Source: JAENVT01 sp963805445
Lineage (GTDB): Bacteria > Actinomycetota > Acidimicrobiia > Acidimicrobiales > Ilumatobacteraceae
Length of the DNA: 64,000 bases
Assembly (NCBI GenBank): GCA_963805445.1
Contig: CAWDUI010000010.1
Span: 62,001 to 126,000 of the forward strand
Direction of reading: 5' to 3'
In this document: one piece after another, positions 1 to 9,893 of the stretch
How the letters are laid out: each line of letters begins with the position of its first letter
How positions within the stretch are numbered: position 1 is the first letter of the stretch
Position numbers and translations under genes: made by a program
Notes under the pieces: model-generated
The model's input: only the letters and a program-made list of their open reading frames with translations
Told to the model about the DNA's origin: nothing
Database searches by the model: none

Positions 1-166
1 AGAGCTCATCAAGAACCTCAGCCGCATCATGAACCGGGCCCGTCAGGACTCGATCACGACCGAGATCATGGAGATCGTCAGCGGCGCCGAGGCGCTTGCC
101 GGTGGTGACCACGGGCTCGTGATCGAGTTCGAGACCCTGCACGACGGCTCACCCGATGCCGCATGA
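1..166 (+). CDS. atpG: ATP synthase F1 subunit gamma, C-terminal end (partial)
   Basis: The window opens inside a frame that ends at the TGA at 164-166. Its residues include ELIKNLSRIMNRARQDSITT and EIMEIVSGAEAL, the conserved C-terminal helix of the gamma rotor subunit that runs up the centre of the alpha3beta3 ring. It lies directly before atpD, the normal order in ATP synthase operons. The 5' part is outside the window. A short tail (FETLHDGSPDAA) follows the helix, which is not unusual in actinobacteria. Confidence 0.9.
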   Translation, partial: ELIKNLSRIMNRARQDSITTEIMEIVSGAEALAGGDHGLVIEFETLHDGSPDAA

Positions 167-227
167 CCATGAACACGCAGACGCCCCGCACGTTGACAAG
201 CACGGAAACCGAGAGAGAGCACACGTC

Positions 228-1679
<1,452 letters not shown>

Positions 1680-1686
1680 TCCGGTC

Positions 1687-2097
1687 ATGGCGACGATGCA
1701 GGTCGAGTTGGTGTCGCCCGAGAAGGTCGTCTTCTCGGGCGAGGCCACGCAGGTGATCACCCGCACGGTCGGCGGCGGAGAGATCGCGTTCTTGCCGGGC
1801 CATGCACCACTGGTCGGTGCGCTCACCGAGAACCACACCCGGATCACCCTGGCCGATGGCAGTCAGCTCGATGTCGCCGTGCACGGCGGGTTCGTGCAGG
1901 TCGGCGGCAACAAGGTCAGCATCCTCAGCGACATCGCCGAGCTCGGTGACGACATCGATCGGGCCCGGGCGATTGCCGCGCTGGAGCGTGCCGAGGCGAC
2001 GTTGCGTCACGAGCACGATTCCGAGGCCCTGGCCGCGCTGGCCCGGGCTCACGCCCGGCTCGACGCCTCCGGCGGCATGCCCAGCACTGCCCACTGA
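1687..2097 (+). CDS. atpC: ATP synthase F1 subunit epsilon
   Basis: Epsilon subunit (136 aa) of the central stalk, which couples rotor and head and restrains ATP hydrolysis. The N-terminal beta-sandwich shows MQVELVSPEKVVFSGEA, then FLPGHAPLVGAL and VAVHGGFVQV, all typical of the family. The C-terminal part (residues about 85-130) has the two-helix pattern ARAIAALERAEATLR. It is the last gene of the ATP synthase operon and is followed by a palindromic intergenic element. Confidence 0.95.
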   Translation: MATMQVELVSPEKVVFSGEATQVITRTVGGGEIAFLPGHAPLVGALTENHTRITLADGSQLDVAVHGGFVQVGGNKVSILSDIAELGDDIDRARAIAALERAEATLRHEHDSEALAALARAHARLDASGGMPSTAH

Positions 2098-2134
2098 CGC
2101 GCCCCGCGCCGCCGCGCACCCATCCACGACCGCG

Positions 2135-2181
2135 GCGTTTGACGCCTGGCGCCCCGTACCGGGGCCGCAGCTCACAAACGC
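2135..2181. repeat. Palindromic intergenic repeat, copy 1
   Basis: Imperfect 47-bp dyad after atpC. Outer arms are GCGTTTG (2135-2141) and CAAACGC (2175-2181). The core is GGCGCCCC, a short turn, and CGGGGCC. A second full copy lies at 46293-46340. No T-run follows on either strand, so it is not a standard intrinsic terminator, although its position at a 3' end suggests a role in transcript ends. Confidence 0.7.
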
Positions 2182-2199
2182 ATTCGGCGGTGGGCGACC

Positions 2200-2205
2200 T
2201 AGCCT
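2200..2205 (+). promoter_or_regulatory. -10 box, leaderless start
   Basis: TAGCCT ends 7 nt before the ATG of the SDR gene, with no Shine-Dalgarno between. The spacing predicts a transcript starting at or next to the start codon. Confidence 0.55.
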
Positions 2206-2212
2206 CGATCTC

Positions 2213-2987
2213 ATGACTGCTTCGTATCCATTCACCTCAGCGCTGATCACCGGCGCATCGAGCGGGATCGGCGAGGCGATGGTGCGCCACCTCGGCGAGG
2301 CGGGCATCCCGCAATTGATCGTCGCCCGGCGAGTTGACCGACTGGAGGAACTGGCGGCTCGATATTCCGATGTCGAGGTGCTTGGCCGCGGACCTCACGA
2401 CAGCGGACGGCGTCGACAAGGTCGTTCGCCGCATCAAGGCTGACGGCTTCGACTTGGTCGTCAACAACGCCGGGTTCGGCACGTCTGGGGAATTCCACAC
2501 GCTCGACCCCGACCGGCTCGGCGACGAGATCGCGCTGAACATCGCCGCGCTGACCAGGATCAGTCGCGCCGCGCTCGGCGTGATGGTGCCGAAACGGCGC
2601 GGCTATCTGCTCAACGTCAGTAGTGTCGCCAGCTTCCAGCCGGCCCCGAAGCTCGCCGTCTACGCGGCAACGAAGGCATACGTGACCTCGCTGACCGAGA
2701 GCCTGCACGAGGAGATGCGCGGCACCGGAGTGCACGTCACCGCGTTGTGCCCGGGCCTGACGCGCACCGAGTTCCAGAGCGTCAGCAACACCGAGTCGTA
2801 CGCGACTCAGTACCCGTCGATGGCCTGGATGTCACCCGACGAGGTCGCCGAGACGGGTCTGCACGACGTCGCCAAGGGCCGCGCCCTTTCCGTGCCCGGC
2901 GCGCTGTACAAGGCGCTGGTGACCGCATCGGGCGTCACGCCTCGTGGCATCACTCGACGGCTCGCCAGCCTGGTTCAGCGCGACTGA
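2213..2987 (+). CDS. Short-chain dehydrogenase/reductase (frameshifted)
   Basis: Classical NAD(P)-dependent SDR of about 257 aa. The N-terminal frame carries the cofactor motif TGASSGIG, then continues as VARRVDRLEELAARYSDVEVL. Near 2380-2386 the coding frame moves by +1 to ADLTTADGVDKVV, VVNNAGFG, the catalytic Ser in LLNVSSVASF and the YAATK active-site pair. Protein similarity continues unbroken across the shift, so I read it as one gene with one inserted base (context GTGCTTGGCC). The substrate cannot be deduced. It is a single-gene unit after the ATP synthase operon. Confidence 0.85.
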
Positions 2988-3021
2988 CGTCGCCCTGCGC
3001 GACGAATCAGGCCCGACGATG

Positions 3022-3067
3022 ATCAGGCCCAAGAATCAGGCCCAAGAATCAGGCCCAAGAATCAGGC
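3022..3067. repeat. Tandem 13-bp repeat
   Basis: Three consecutive copies of ATCAGGCCCAAGA (3022-3060) followed by a partial fourth that runs into the stop codon of the fructose-bisphosphatase gene on the minus strand. It fills the gap between the converging SDR and glpX genes. Confidence 0.8.
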
Positions 3068-4063
3068 ATAGTCGACGACGGCGAACTTCGACAGCTTGTC
3101 GATGCGGTGCCGGGCGTCGATCAGGCGGACGGTGCCGCTCTTGGAGCGCATCACCAGGCTCTGCGTGCGCGCCCCGCGGTGCTCGTAGCGCACGCCGCGC
3201 AGCAACTCGCCGTCGGTGATGCCGGTCGCCGCGAAGAAGCAGTTGTCGCCCTTGACGAGATCATCGGTGGTCAGCACGGCCGAGAGGTCGTAGCCGAGGT
3301 CGATTGCCATCTGACGCTCGGCTTCGTCGCGAGGTGCGAGCAGGCCCTGGATCTCGCCACCCATGCACTTCAACGCGGCGGCGGCGGTGACGCCTTCGGG
3401 GGTTCCGCCGGTGCCGAGCAGCACGTCGACGCCGGCATCGGGCCAGCCGGTGGCGATCGCGCCGAAGATGTCGCCGTCGGTGATCAGCTTGACCCGGGCA
3501 CCGCTGGCGCGGACTTCGGCGATCAGGCCGGTGTGGCGAGGGCGGTCGAGGATCACCACGGTGAGGTCGCGCACGGATTCGCCCTTGGCCTTGGCGATCC
3601 AGCGCAGGTTCTGCGTGGGGGTGGCCGTGATGTCGATCGACCCGGCGGCCTCGAGGCCGACGGCGATCTTGTGCATGTAGACGCACGGGCCGGGGTCGAA
3701 CATCGTGCCGCGCTCGCTGACGGCAATGACGGCGATGGCGTTGGCTCGACCGTAGGCGGTCAACGTCGTGCCGTCGATCGGGTCGACGGCCACATCCGTC
3801 ATCGGCGCTGTGCCGTCGCCGACGTGCTCGCCGTTGAACAGCATCGGCGCTTCGTCCTTCTCGCCTTCGCCGATGACGACGATCCCGTCCATCGGCACGG
3901 TCGACAGCACGGTGCGCATCGCGTCGACCGCCGCCTTGTCCGCGCCGTTCTTGTCGCCTCGGCCGACCCAGCGTGACGCCGAGAGCGCCGCTGACTCCGT
4001 GACTCGGACGAGTTCGAGTGCCAGGTTGCGATCCGGCTGTTGTGGGGCTTGATCAGAGGTCAT
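3062..4063 (-). CDS. glpX: Fructose-1,6-bisphosphatase class II
   Basis: GlpX-type phosphatase (333 aa) that hydrolyses fructose-1,6-bisphosphate in gluconeogenesis. It is the usual FBPase of actinobacteria. Seen: IGEGEKDEAPMLFNGE and DVAVDPIDGTTLTAYG, which hold the metal-binding acidic residues, then LITDGDIFGAIA and LLGTGGTPEGVTAAAALKC. The start at 4063 gives the normal family length. The reading frame is open further upstream, but that sequence has no family resemblance. A TACGGT box lies 9 nt before this ATG, favouring a leaderless start, although two tiny ORFs with strong ribosome sites lie further upstream. Confidence 0.95.
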   Translation of the reverse strand: MTSDQAPQQPDRNLALELVRVTESAALSASRWVGRGDKNGADKAAVDAMRTVLSTVPMDGIVVIGEGEKDEAPMLFNGEHVGDGTAPMTDVAVDPIDGTTLTAYGRANAIAVIAVSERGTMFDPGPCVYMHKIAVGLEAAGSIDITATPTQNLRWIAKAKGESVRDLTVVILDRPRHTGLIAEVRASGARVKLITDGDIFGAIATGWPDAGVDVLLGTGGTPEGVTAAAALKCMGGEIQGLLAPRDEAERQMAIDLGYDLSAVLTTDDLVKGDNCFFAATGITDGELLRGVRYEHRGARTQSLVMRSKSGTVRLIDARHRIDKLSKFAVVDYA

Positions 4064-4072
4064 CGCCCGTCC

Positions 4073-4078
4073 ACCGTA
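4073..4078 (-). promoter_or_regulatory. -10 box of glpX
   Basis: TACGGT on the minus strand ends 9 nt before the glpX ATG, with no Shine-Dalgarno between them. Confidence 0.45.
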
Positions 4079-4113
4079 CCTTGTCGGGTCGGTGGACGGG
4101 CTATGCCGTTGGA

Positions 4114-4248
4114 TTACGTCTTGACGTGTTGGTGTCGCCGGTCGCGTCTGACGCCGTGCAGCAGACGTGTTCGCTGGCTGACCAGACGCAGGCGATCCTG
4201 CCGGTCGGTGGCCAGGCGATGGGCGACGTAGTGGTGGTTGGACCACAT
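4114..4248 (-). CDS. Small His/Arg-rich protein, 44 aa
   Basis: Very basic 44-residue ORF beginning MWSNHHYVAHRLATDRQDRL and ending RRDRRHQHVKT. I do not recognise it. Support comes from a strong Shine-Dalgarno (AAGGAG, 6 nt before the ATG), which few genes in this window have. It lies 105 bp after another tiny ORF and 50 bp before glpX, all on the minus strand. It could be a small nucleic-acid-binding protein or a translated leader; the sequence does not decide. Confidence 0.5.
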   Translation of the reverse strand: MWSNHHYVAHRLATDRQDRLRLVSQRTRLLHGVRRDRRHQHVKT

Positions 4249-4352
4249 GGGTTTCTCCTTGATAGGTGGGTGGATGAGGTGGGATTCGGCGCGCAAGAGC
4301 ACGCTCGAGTGGGCAGGGAGCCGGGGACTGCGACGCGCGGTGAAGCGGTGCG

Positions 4353-4427
4353 TCAGGCCGTGCGAGGACCGATGCCGGCGAGGCGCGCCGCAACGTCGAT
4401 CGTGGTCGCGATTCCGCAAGTCAACAT
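4353..4427 (-). CDS. Putative 24-aa peptide with strong ribosome site
   Basis: Tiny ORF starting MLTCGIATTIDVAARLAG and ending IGPRTA. It is preceded by the near-perfect Shine-Dalgarno AAGGAGGTG about 7 nt before the ATG. No family recognised. It is the first of two small SD-led ORFs on the minus strand upstream of glpX. A peptide product or a translated leader are both possible, and so is chance. Confidence 0.35.
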   Translation of the reverse strand: MLTCGIATTIDVAARLAGIGPRTA

Positions 4428-4503
4428 GGGGCACCTCCTTCGGTATTGGGTGGGGTGAGAATGCCAGAACGCTCGGCGTCCCGTCCACCGAATTTATTGC
4501 GGG

Positions 4504-4509
4504 TACAGT
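4504..4509 (+). promoter_or_regulatory. -10 box, leaderless start
   Basis: TACAGT ends 8 nt before the ATG of the S9 peptidase gene. No ribosome site is present. Confidence 0.5.
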
Positions 4510-4517
4510 CCGACGCC

Positions 4518-6293
4518 ATGACGATTGCTGTGGAGCGGTGCATCGTCTCGCGAGATCTCACCGAGCCACGGCTCGGTCCGGATGGCAGATGTCTCGTGTA
4601 TGCCATGGCAGCGGCTGGGTCAGCGGCATTGATGATCGACGCACTCGACGGTTCGCCCGTGCGGCAGCTGACATCGTTCCCGCCACCGCGTCCGGGTCGC
4701 GGTCTCGGTGGCGGGTGCTGGTGTTGGACGGCCGACGGTTCTGCAGTGATCTACGTGGCCGTCGATGGCAACCTGTGGGTCCAGCCGTTGCGGGGTGGTG
4801 GTGTGCGCCAACTGACGAGTCACGGGCCCGAACGAGCCGCAGCGGCGCCCGCGGCGACCACAGACGGCGGCCGGGTGCTGTACGTGCTCGACGAGGCCGA
4901 GGTCTGGGTGGCGATGCTGCACGACGGCACGGCCGTTCGCCTCGATGACGGCAGCGCCGACTTCGTGTTCGACCCGTGCGCCACTCCCGGCAGCACGGGC
5001 GCCTCGTGGCAGGCGTGGAACGTGCCCGACATGCCATGGGATGCGTCACGCGTGCAGCATGCGATCTTCGGCCGGCCGGGCGTGGTCGACGAACGCCATG
5101 CGGCCTCGATCCAGCAACTTCGATACCAGCCCAACGGCGTCGACGCGTGCCTTCGCGACGATTCGGGATTCCTCAACGTGTGGCTCGGTGGGGCGATCCT
5201 CGTCGACGAGCAGTTCGAGCACGGCGGTCCCAGCTGGGGGATGGGGCAGCGATCGTTCGCGGCTTCGCCCGACTCGCGGCGCGTCGCGTTCACCAGGAAC
5301 GAGGGTGGGTTCGGGCGATTGTGCGTCGTCGATGTCGAAAGCCGCACGATCCATGAGGTCGCTCGTGGTGTGCACGGTCAACTGTCGTGGCAGGGAAATC
5401 GTCTCGCTGCGTTGCGCTCCGGTGCTCGCACACCGACACAGATCGTCGTCTACGACGATGTCACGTGGGAGCGGGCCGTGGTGGCGGTCGGACCACTGAG
5501 CGGCTGGGAGGACGCGGGCCTGGCCGAGCCTGACCTGGTCGAGGTCGCGGCGCGAGATGGGAGCACGCTGCACGCACGTCTGTATCGCGCCGACGCGGCC
5601 ACAGACCGTCTGCTGTGCTGGCTGCACGGCGGCCCCACCGACCAGTGGCAGGTCACCTTCATGCCCCGCGTCGCCTACTGGCGGGCACTCGGGTGGAACG
5701 TGCTGGTACCCGACCACCGCGGGTCGACGGGCCATGGCCGCGCGTATCAACAGGCCCTCCGCGGGCGCTGGGGCGAGATCGACGTCAGCGATGTCGCCGA
5801 CGTCGTTGCCCACGCCCATGCGCACGATTGGGGTGCTCCGGCGCAGACGGCGATCGTCGGTTCATCGGCGGGCGGGTTCACCGCGCTCGGGCTGGCCGCC
5901 GCCCACCCGTCACTGATCGCTGCCGCAATCGTGGCCTACCCGGTCACCGACCTGTCCGATCTCGCCGAGCGCAGCCATCGGTTCGAGCGCCACTACACCG
6001 AATCGCTCGTGGGTCCGTTGCCCGAAGCGGCGGCGCTGTACCACGAGCGTTCCCCGACATCGTTCGCCGAGCGCCTGACCGGCACACCGCTCCTCGTGAT
6101 GCACGGCGACAGTGATCCGGTCGTGCCGATCGAGCAGAGTCGCAGCTTCGTCGAGCGCTGTCGAGCAGCAGGTGCGCATGTCGAATTCGTCGTCTACGAG
6201 GGCGAGGGGCATGGCTTTCGGCGGCCGGAGAACCAACTCGACGAGTACCGCCGAATGCGGTTGTTTCTCGCCACTCACGTTCGTGGCGGATAG
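4518..6293 (+). CDS. S9 family peptidase (prolyl oligopeptidase type)
   Basis: Serine peptidase of the S9 group (591 aa) with an N-terminal beta-propeller (about 1-340; repeated strands such as DGRCLVYAMAAAGSAALMID) and a C-terminal alpha/beta-hydrolase domain. The oxyanion region is CWLHGGP, the nucleophile elbow is GSSAGG, the acid is in HGDSDPVVP and the His in EGEGHGFRRPEN, so the triad is complete. No signal peptide is visible, which suggests a cytoplasmic oligopeptidase. An upstream in-frame ATG at 4446 is less likely because the TACAGT box lies just before 4518. Confidence 0.9.
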   Translation: MTIAVERCIVSRDLTEPRLGPDGRCLVYAMAAAGSAALMIDALDGSPVRQLTSFPPPRPGRGLGGGCWCWTADGSAVIYVAVDGNLWVQPLRGGGVRQLTSHGPERAAAAPAATTDGGRVLYVLDEAEVWVAMLHDGTAVRLDDGSADFVFDPCATPGSTGASWQAWNVPDMPWDASRVQHAIFGRPGVVDERHAASIQQLRYQPNGVDACLRDDSGFLNVWLGGAILVDEQFEHGGPSWGMGQRSFAASPDSRRVAFTRNEGGFGRLCVVDVESRTIHEVARGVHGQLSWQGNRLAALRSGARTPTQIVVYDDVTWERAVVAVGPLSGWEDAGLAEPDLVEVAARDGSTLHARLYRADAATDRLLCWLHGGPTDQWQVTFMPRVAYWRALGWNVLVPDHRGSTGHGRAYQQALRGRWGEIDVSDVADVVAHAHAHDWGAPAQTAIVGSSAGGFTALGLAAAHPSLIAAAIVAYPVTDLSDLAERSHRFERHYTESLVGPLPEAAALYHERSPTSFAERLTGTPLLVMHGDSDPVVPIEQSRSFVERCRAAGAHVEFVVYEGEGHGFRRPENQLDEYRRMRLFLATHVRGG

Positions 6294-6304
6294 CGTCACG
6301 TGCC

Positions 6305-7069
6305 GTGACCGACGATTGGAACCCGAACGATCCCGACGCGACACGGGTGCACTATGACCTGGAGAACTGGTCGTTCGAGCAGATGGCCGAGCTGGCCGCG
6401 GCGCTGGCCGACGCTGAGGTCCCGCATGCGTGGGACGGCAGTGAACTGATCGTTCCCGAGTCCGCCGAGGAGGAGACCGACGACATCGTCGCCCAGGTCG
6501 AGATGCGCCTCGGCATCCCCGGCGGCAACGAGGAGGTGGCGCCACGCGAGCCCGTTGTGCTCGCCGACGACGCCCCGTCCACCGAATACGACCTGGCCGA
6601 GTGGGAGCCGGGCGAACGCGATCTCATCACCTCGCACCTGGTCTCTCGGGGCCTGCCCTTTCGGTGGGAGGAAGACGTCTTGCTGGTCGGGACCGACGAT
6701 GAGGAGCTGGTCGATTCCATCCTCGACGACGTCGAGAACGACGAGGGGATCGAGCTGCCCGATGAAACCGACGAGGAGCGCGCCGAGGCCGACCAACTCC
6801 CGTTCGAGACGTTGACGACGTTCTTCCTCGCCGGCGATCGCCTGCAGCGCAACCCGCTCGACGCAGACGGGCTCGAACAACTGTTGAGCGCCATTGACGT
6901 GGCCGACCCCGATCGCCCGCCGTACGGTGTCGACAAGCGGCTGTGGCTGCGCATGTGCGAGCTCGCCGAGGATCTCGCAGCGGCACTCGTCGACGGTGAC
7001 GAGCCCGACGTGATCGAGACGCAGGCAGTTGCTGCCGACCTGCACGATCTGCTGCGACCGTACGTGTAG
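6305..7069 (+). CDS. Acidic protein with duplicated domain, function unknown
   Basis: A GTG-started, very acidic protein of 254 aa. I do not recognise the family. Two related segments of about 45 residues are visible: one around residues 17-60 (LENWSFEQMAEL ... DGSELIVPES) and one around 97-140 (LAEWEPGERDLI ... EEDVLLVGTDDEEL). Both follow the pattern of a W/E-rich helix, a hydrophobic stretch, then LIV-P or LLVGT. A helical C-terminal domain follows. It ends 12 bp before a J-domain gene, so the two may be co-transcribed. Confidence 0.75.
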   Translation: MTDDWNPNDPDATRVHYDLENWSFEQMAELAAALADAEVPHAWDGSELIVPESAEEETDDIVAQVEMRLGIPGGNEEVAPREPVVLADDAPSTEYDLAEWEPGERDLITSHLVSRGLPFRWEEDVLLVGTDDEELVDSILDDVENDEGIELPDETDEERAEADQLPFETLTTFFLAGDRLQRNPLDADGLEQLLSAIDVADPDRPPYGVDKRLWLRMCELAEDLAAALVDGDEPDVIETQAVAADLHDLLRPYV

Positions 7070-7081
7070 AGGGGCGACATC

Positions 7082-7774
7082 GTGCTGTTGGCCGAGCTGG
7101 AGGTCTGGCATTCGCGCCCGGTCACCCCGACGCGTCGGGTTTCGCTCGGACACCTGGTCCTGCCGGTCGATCCCACCCCGGGCTTCGGTGGCCTGCTGCT
7201 GGGCGCCGTCATCGCTGCCCATCTGCCCGACGTCGCCCAAGATCTGGTCCCCGATGTGCATCGGTTGCTCGACCAGGTCAGCCGCGGCGAACGCGTCGTG
7301 CAGCCGCGGCTGCTGCATCGGTACCAAGTCGACCGCCACGGCCTCGCCGTCAGCGTGCACCGGCTCGAGGGCGAGGGCGACAGTGTGCGGTTCAGCCTCA
7401 ACCCGCAAGGTTCGCCGCTGGCGCAGGTGCTGGGTGCGATCTATGCGGTGGAGCGACTCAGCATCGAGGCTCGACGAGCGTTGAACCCGTCGCTGCACAA
7501 GGCAATGCGGTGGCATGGTGCGATCGGCCCGTCGTTCATCGCCAATCTGGCCGGCACCGCCGGTTCTGCGTTGGCAACCATGGCCGACCCGAAGGCATGG
7601 GCGCTCGAGATGTTGGGGTTCCCGATGGGAACGGGCAAGGTCACGAAGAAGGAAGTGATGGCTCAATTCAGATCGAAGCTACGCGAGGTGCATCCCGACT
7701 ACGGCGGCAAAGAAGACGTCGCCGGCCACGAGATCGAACGACTCGGTGAAGCCCGCCGGATCCTGTTGACGTGA
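7082..7774 (+). CDS. J-domain protein (DnaJ-like C-terminus)
   Basis: GTG-started protein of 230 aa. The last 45 residues (KVTKKEVMAQFRSKL ... VHPDYGG ... IERLGEARRILL) form a J domain with the HPD signature at about 204-206, the tripeptide that stimulates Hsp70 ATPase. The first 180 residues are unrecognised; a hydrophobic segment LLLGAVIAAHL lies near residue 40. It lacks the Gly/Phe and zinc regions of DnaJ, so it is probably a specialised co-chaperone. It overlaps the next gene by 4 bp. Confidence 0.8.
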   Translation: MLLAELEVWHSRPVTPTRRVSLGHLVLPVDPTPGFGGLLLGAVIAAHLPDVAQDLVPDVHRLLDQVSRGERVVQPRLLHRYQVDRHGLAVSVHRLEGEGDSVRFSLNPQGSPLAQVLGAIYAVERLSIEARRALNPSLHKAMRWHGAIGPSFIANLAGTAGSALATMADPKAWALEMLGFPMGTGKVTKKEVMAQFRSKLREVHPDYGGKEDVAGHEIERLGEARRILLT

Positions 7775-8316
7775 ACCTGCTGCTGTTCCCCGGTGCCGGC
7801 TCGTCGAGCACGCACGCCAGCTTGCTGGCCATCGAGGCGGCGGTCGCGCCGATGCGTTGCGTGCGCGCCGACTTTCCGTATCGCCTCGCCGGTCGAAGGG
7901 CCCCCGATCGCGCGCCCGTGCTGTTGCAGACCGTGCGCGACGCTGCCGCGCCGCTGCTCGACGGTGGGCTGGTGCTGGGCGGGCGATCGATGGGTGGACG
8001 TATGTGCTCCATGGTGGTGGGTGACGCTGACGATCCTCTGCCGGCGAAGGGCCTGGTGCTGATCTCGTATCCACTGCATCCGCCGGGGAAGCCGGACTCC
8101 CTGCGCGTCGAGCACCTGCCACGGTTGACCGTGCCGTGCCTGTTCATCCAGGGCACCCGCGACCCGTTCGGCTCGCCCACAGAGCTCCAACGGTGGACGG
8201 CGACCATCCCGGGCACGGTGACGCATCACTGGATCGAAGGACGCGGCCACGACCTCAAGGGACGCGACGAGGTGGTCGCGACGGTGGTGGCGGAGTGGAT
8301 CTCAGGTCTCGGTTAG
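7771..8316 (+). CDS. Alpha/beta hydrolase (dienelactone hydrolase / KANL3-Tex30 type)
   Basis: Small hydrolase (181 aa) beginning MNLLLFPGAGSSSTHASLL with a GTG start inside the TGA of the J-domain gene, implying translational coupling. The nucleophile elbow is GGRSMGGRM, the acid lies in QGTRDPFG and the His in EGRGHDLKG. The size and motifs match the short hydrolases annotated as KANL3/Tex30-like. The substrate is unknown. Its 3' end overlaps the convergent MFS gene by 15 bp. Confidence 0.85.
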   Translation: MNLLLFPGAGSSSTHASLLAIEAAVAPMRCVRADFPYRLAGRRAPDRAPVLLQTVRDAAAPLLDGGLVLGGRSMGGRMCSMVVGDADDPLPAKGLVLISYPLHPPGKPDSLRVEHLPRLTVPCLFIQGTRDPFGSPTELQRWTATIPGTVTHHWIEGRGHDLKGRDEVVATVVAEWISGLG

Positions 8317-9813
8317 CGCATCCTGCGGGTTGATCTGCTCGAGCTCGAGGTGTGCCGTCTCGGGATACGCGACAAAGGCAATCACCGCGGCGAGCAGCTG
8401 CCCGGAAGAAACCAGCAGCATCGCCTTGCCGTAGCTCCAGCCATGGTCGACCAGGCCGCCGACGGCAATCAGGCCGAAGCTGCTGCCGGCCAACGAGAGC
8501 GCCGTGATGTAGCCGTTGGCCCGTCCGCGGTTGCCGGTGGGGAACAGTTCGGTTCGGTAGACCGTGAAAGCGGGATAGGCGGCACCCGCCAACATTCCCC
8601 CGAAGAGGGCCATGAGCCACATCGGGGACCCGCCGTAGCTGAACGAGCCGACGATCAGCAACGTCGATGCGGGCATGCAGATGGCCAGGACGGCGCGACG
8701 CCCGACGATCTCGGCGATCCGCCCGCCGACGATCAGCCCCAGCGAGGCCGGTGTTGCGGTCGACAGCGTGAACAGGGCGATGCCACCACCGGTGTAACCA
8801 CGCACATCGCCGAGGTATCGATTCTCGAAGAACGAGGCCGGGGCGACGAAGAGGTTGGCGGTGATCGCCACGATCGAGATCGTGACGAATCGGCGACGAT
8901 CGAGCGGTTGCGCGCCTGCGTGGCGGTGCTGGAAGCGATGTGTCTCGGGGAGGTATCGGGTGAGGTGGTACGCCGGCAGCAACCAGATCAGCGACAGGAC
9001 GTAGACCAGTCGCCAGCCGTCTTGACCGAGGTCAGCCAGGCGCAGTGCGGCGACCGCCACACCCGCGCCGAGCCCACCGGCGAGTGCCAGCACGCTGAGC
9101 GCGTATGCGCGGCTGCTGCGCGGCATCTCTTCGGCTGCAACGACGCCGATCAGCAGCGCCAGCGCCAGACCGACGGGCCGCCCGATCGTCTGCGTGCCGA
9201 CCAGCACCCAGAAGTTCGGTGCGATCGCGCCGAGCGCGCACCACACCGGCGCAACCCATGCGGTGACGATGATCATCTGCCGACGTCCGCGACGATCGGC
9301 CAGCATCGCAAACGGGATGGCGATCACCACTCCCAGACGCACGATCACTCCACCGAGACCTTGGCCGCTCGTGCCGATCCCGAACCCGTCGGCGGCGAAG
9401 CTGGCGGTTTGGGTGAACAGCGTGTTGGCGAACGCGGCGGCCATCGACGCCGCCGCCAGCAGACCGAGGGTGGCGGCGTGGCGCTGTGAGAGGCGGTCGG
9501 GGGGCGACCACCAGGGCACAGCCCCGTCGCGCGGTCGTCGGCGCAACGTGTTGCGAACGGGAAGAGCGAACAACCACCCGAACCAGGGGATCACGATTCG
9601 GTAGCGAATGGTCTGGTCGACGGTGGCCGGGTTCCCGACGACCGTGCGCTGGTAGGTGGTGAACGGCCCATCGCACTGGGCGAAGGTCGCCGAGCTGCCA
9701 TCGGTCGAGGTGACGACCTCGGAAAGCAGATCAGCTCGTGGGGTGAGGGCATGCTGCGCCTCGGGTGTACCCGCAGGCCACGACTGGTGCAACGTCCGTT
9801 CGCGGCGGGACAC
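8302..9813 (-). CDS. MFS transporter with N-terminal extension
   Basis: Major facilitator family permease (503 aa). After a hydrophilic first 100 residues come about 12 hydrophobic segments. MFS motif A appears as MLADRRGRRQM between TM2 and TM3 and a second half-repeat is seen later (ELFPTGNRGRANGY). The ending YPETAHLELEQINPQ resembles sugar/metabolite porters of this superfamily. The start is GTG at 9813, with TAGTCT 6 nt upstream and no ribosome site. Substrate not predictable. Confidence 0.88.
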   Translation of the reverse strand: MSRRERTLHQSWPAGTPEAQHALTPRADLLSEVVTSTDGSSATFAQCDGPFTTYQRTVVGNPATVDQTIRYRIVIPWFGWLFALPVRNTLRRRPRDGAVPWWSPPDRLSQRHAATLGLLAAASMAAAFANTLFTQTASFAADGFGIGTSGQGLGGVIVRLGVVIAIPFAMLADRRGRRQMIIVTAWVAPVWCALGAIAPNFWVLVGTQTIGRPVGLALALLIGVVAAEEMPRSSRAYALSVLALAGGLGAGVAVAALRLADLGQDGWRLVYVLSLIWLLPAYHLTRYLPETHRFQHRHAGAQPLDRRRFVTISIVAITANLFVAPASFFENRYLGDVRGYTGGGIALFTLSTATPASLGLIVGGRIAEIVGRRAVLAICMPASTLLIVGSFSYGGSPMWLMALFGGMLAGAAYPAFTVYRTELFPTGNRGRANGYITALSLAGSSFGLIAVGGLVDHGWSYGKAMLLVSSGQLLAAVIAFVAYPETAHLELEQINPQDALTET

Positions 9814-9819
9814 GCCACG

Positions 9820-9825
9820 AGACTA
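9820..9825 (-). promoter_or_regulatory. -10 box, leaderless start
   Basis: TAGTCT (minus strand) ends 6 nt before the GTG of the MFS gene. Confidence 0.5.
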
Positions 9826-9880
9826 CTGGTGGCCGGCGCCATCAGTCTCGGGTTCGAACCGACTTGTCGTGTCGTTGGGC

Positions 9881-9886
9881 CATACT
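9881..9886 (+). promoter_or_regulatory. -10 box of murA
   Basis: CATACT, one base from TATACT, ends 7 nt before the murA ATG. No Shine-Dalgarno is present. Confidence 0.5.
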
Positions 9887-9893
9887 TGTGGCG

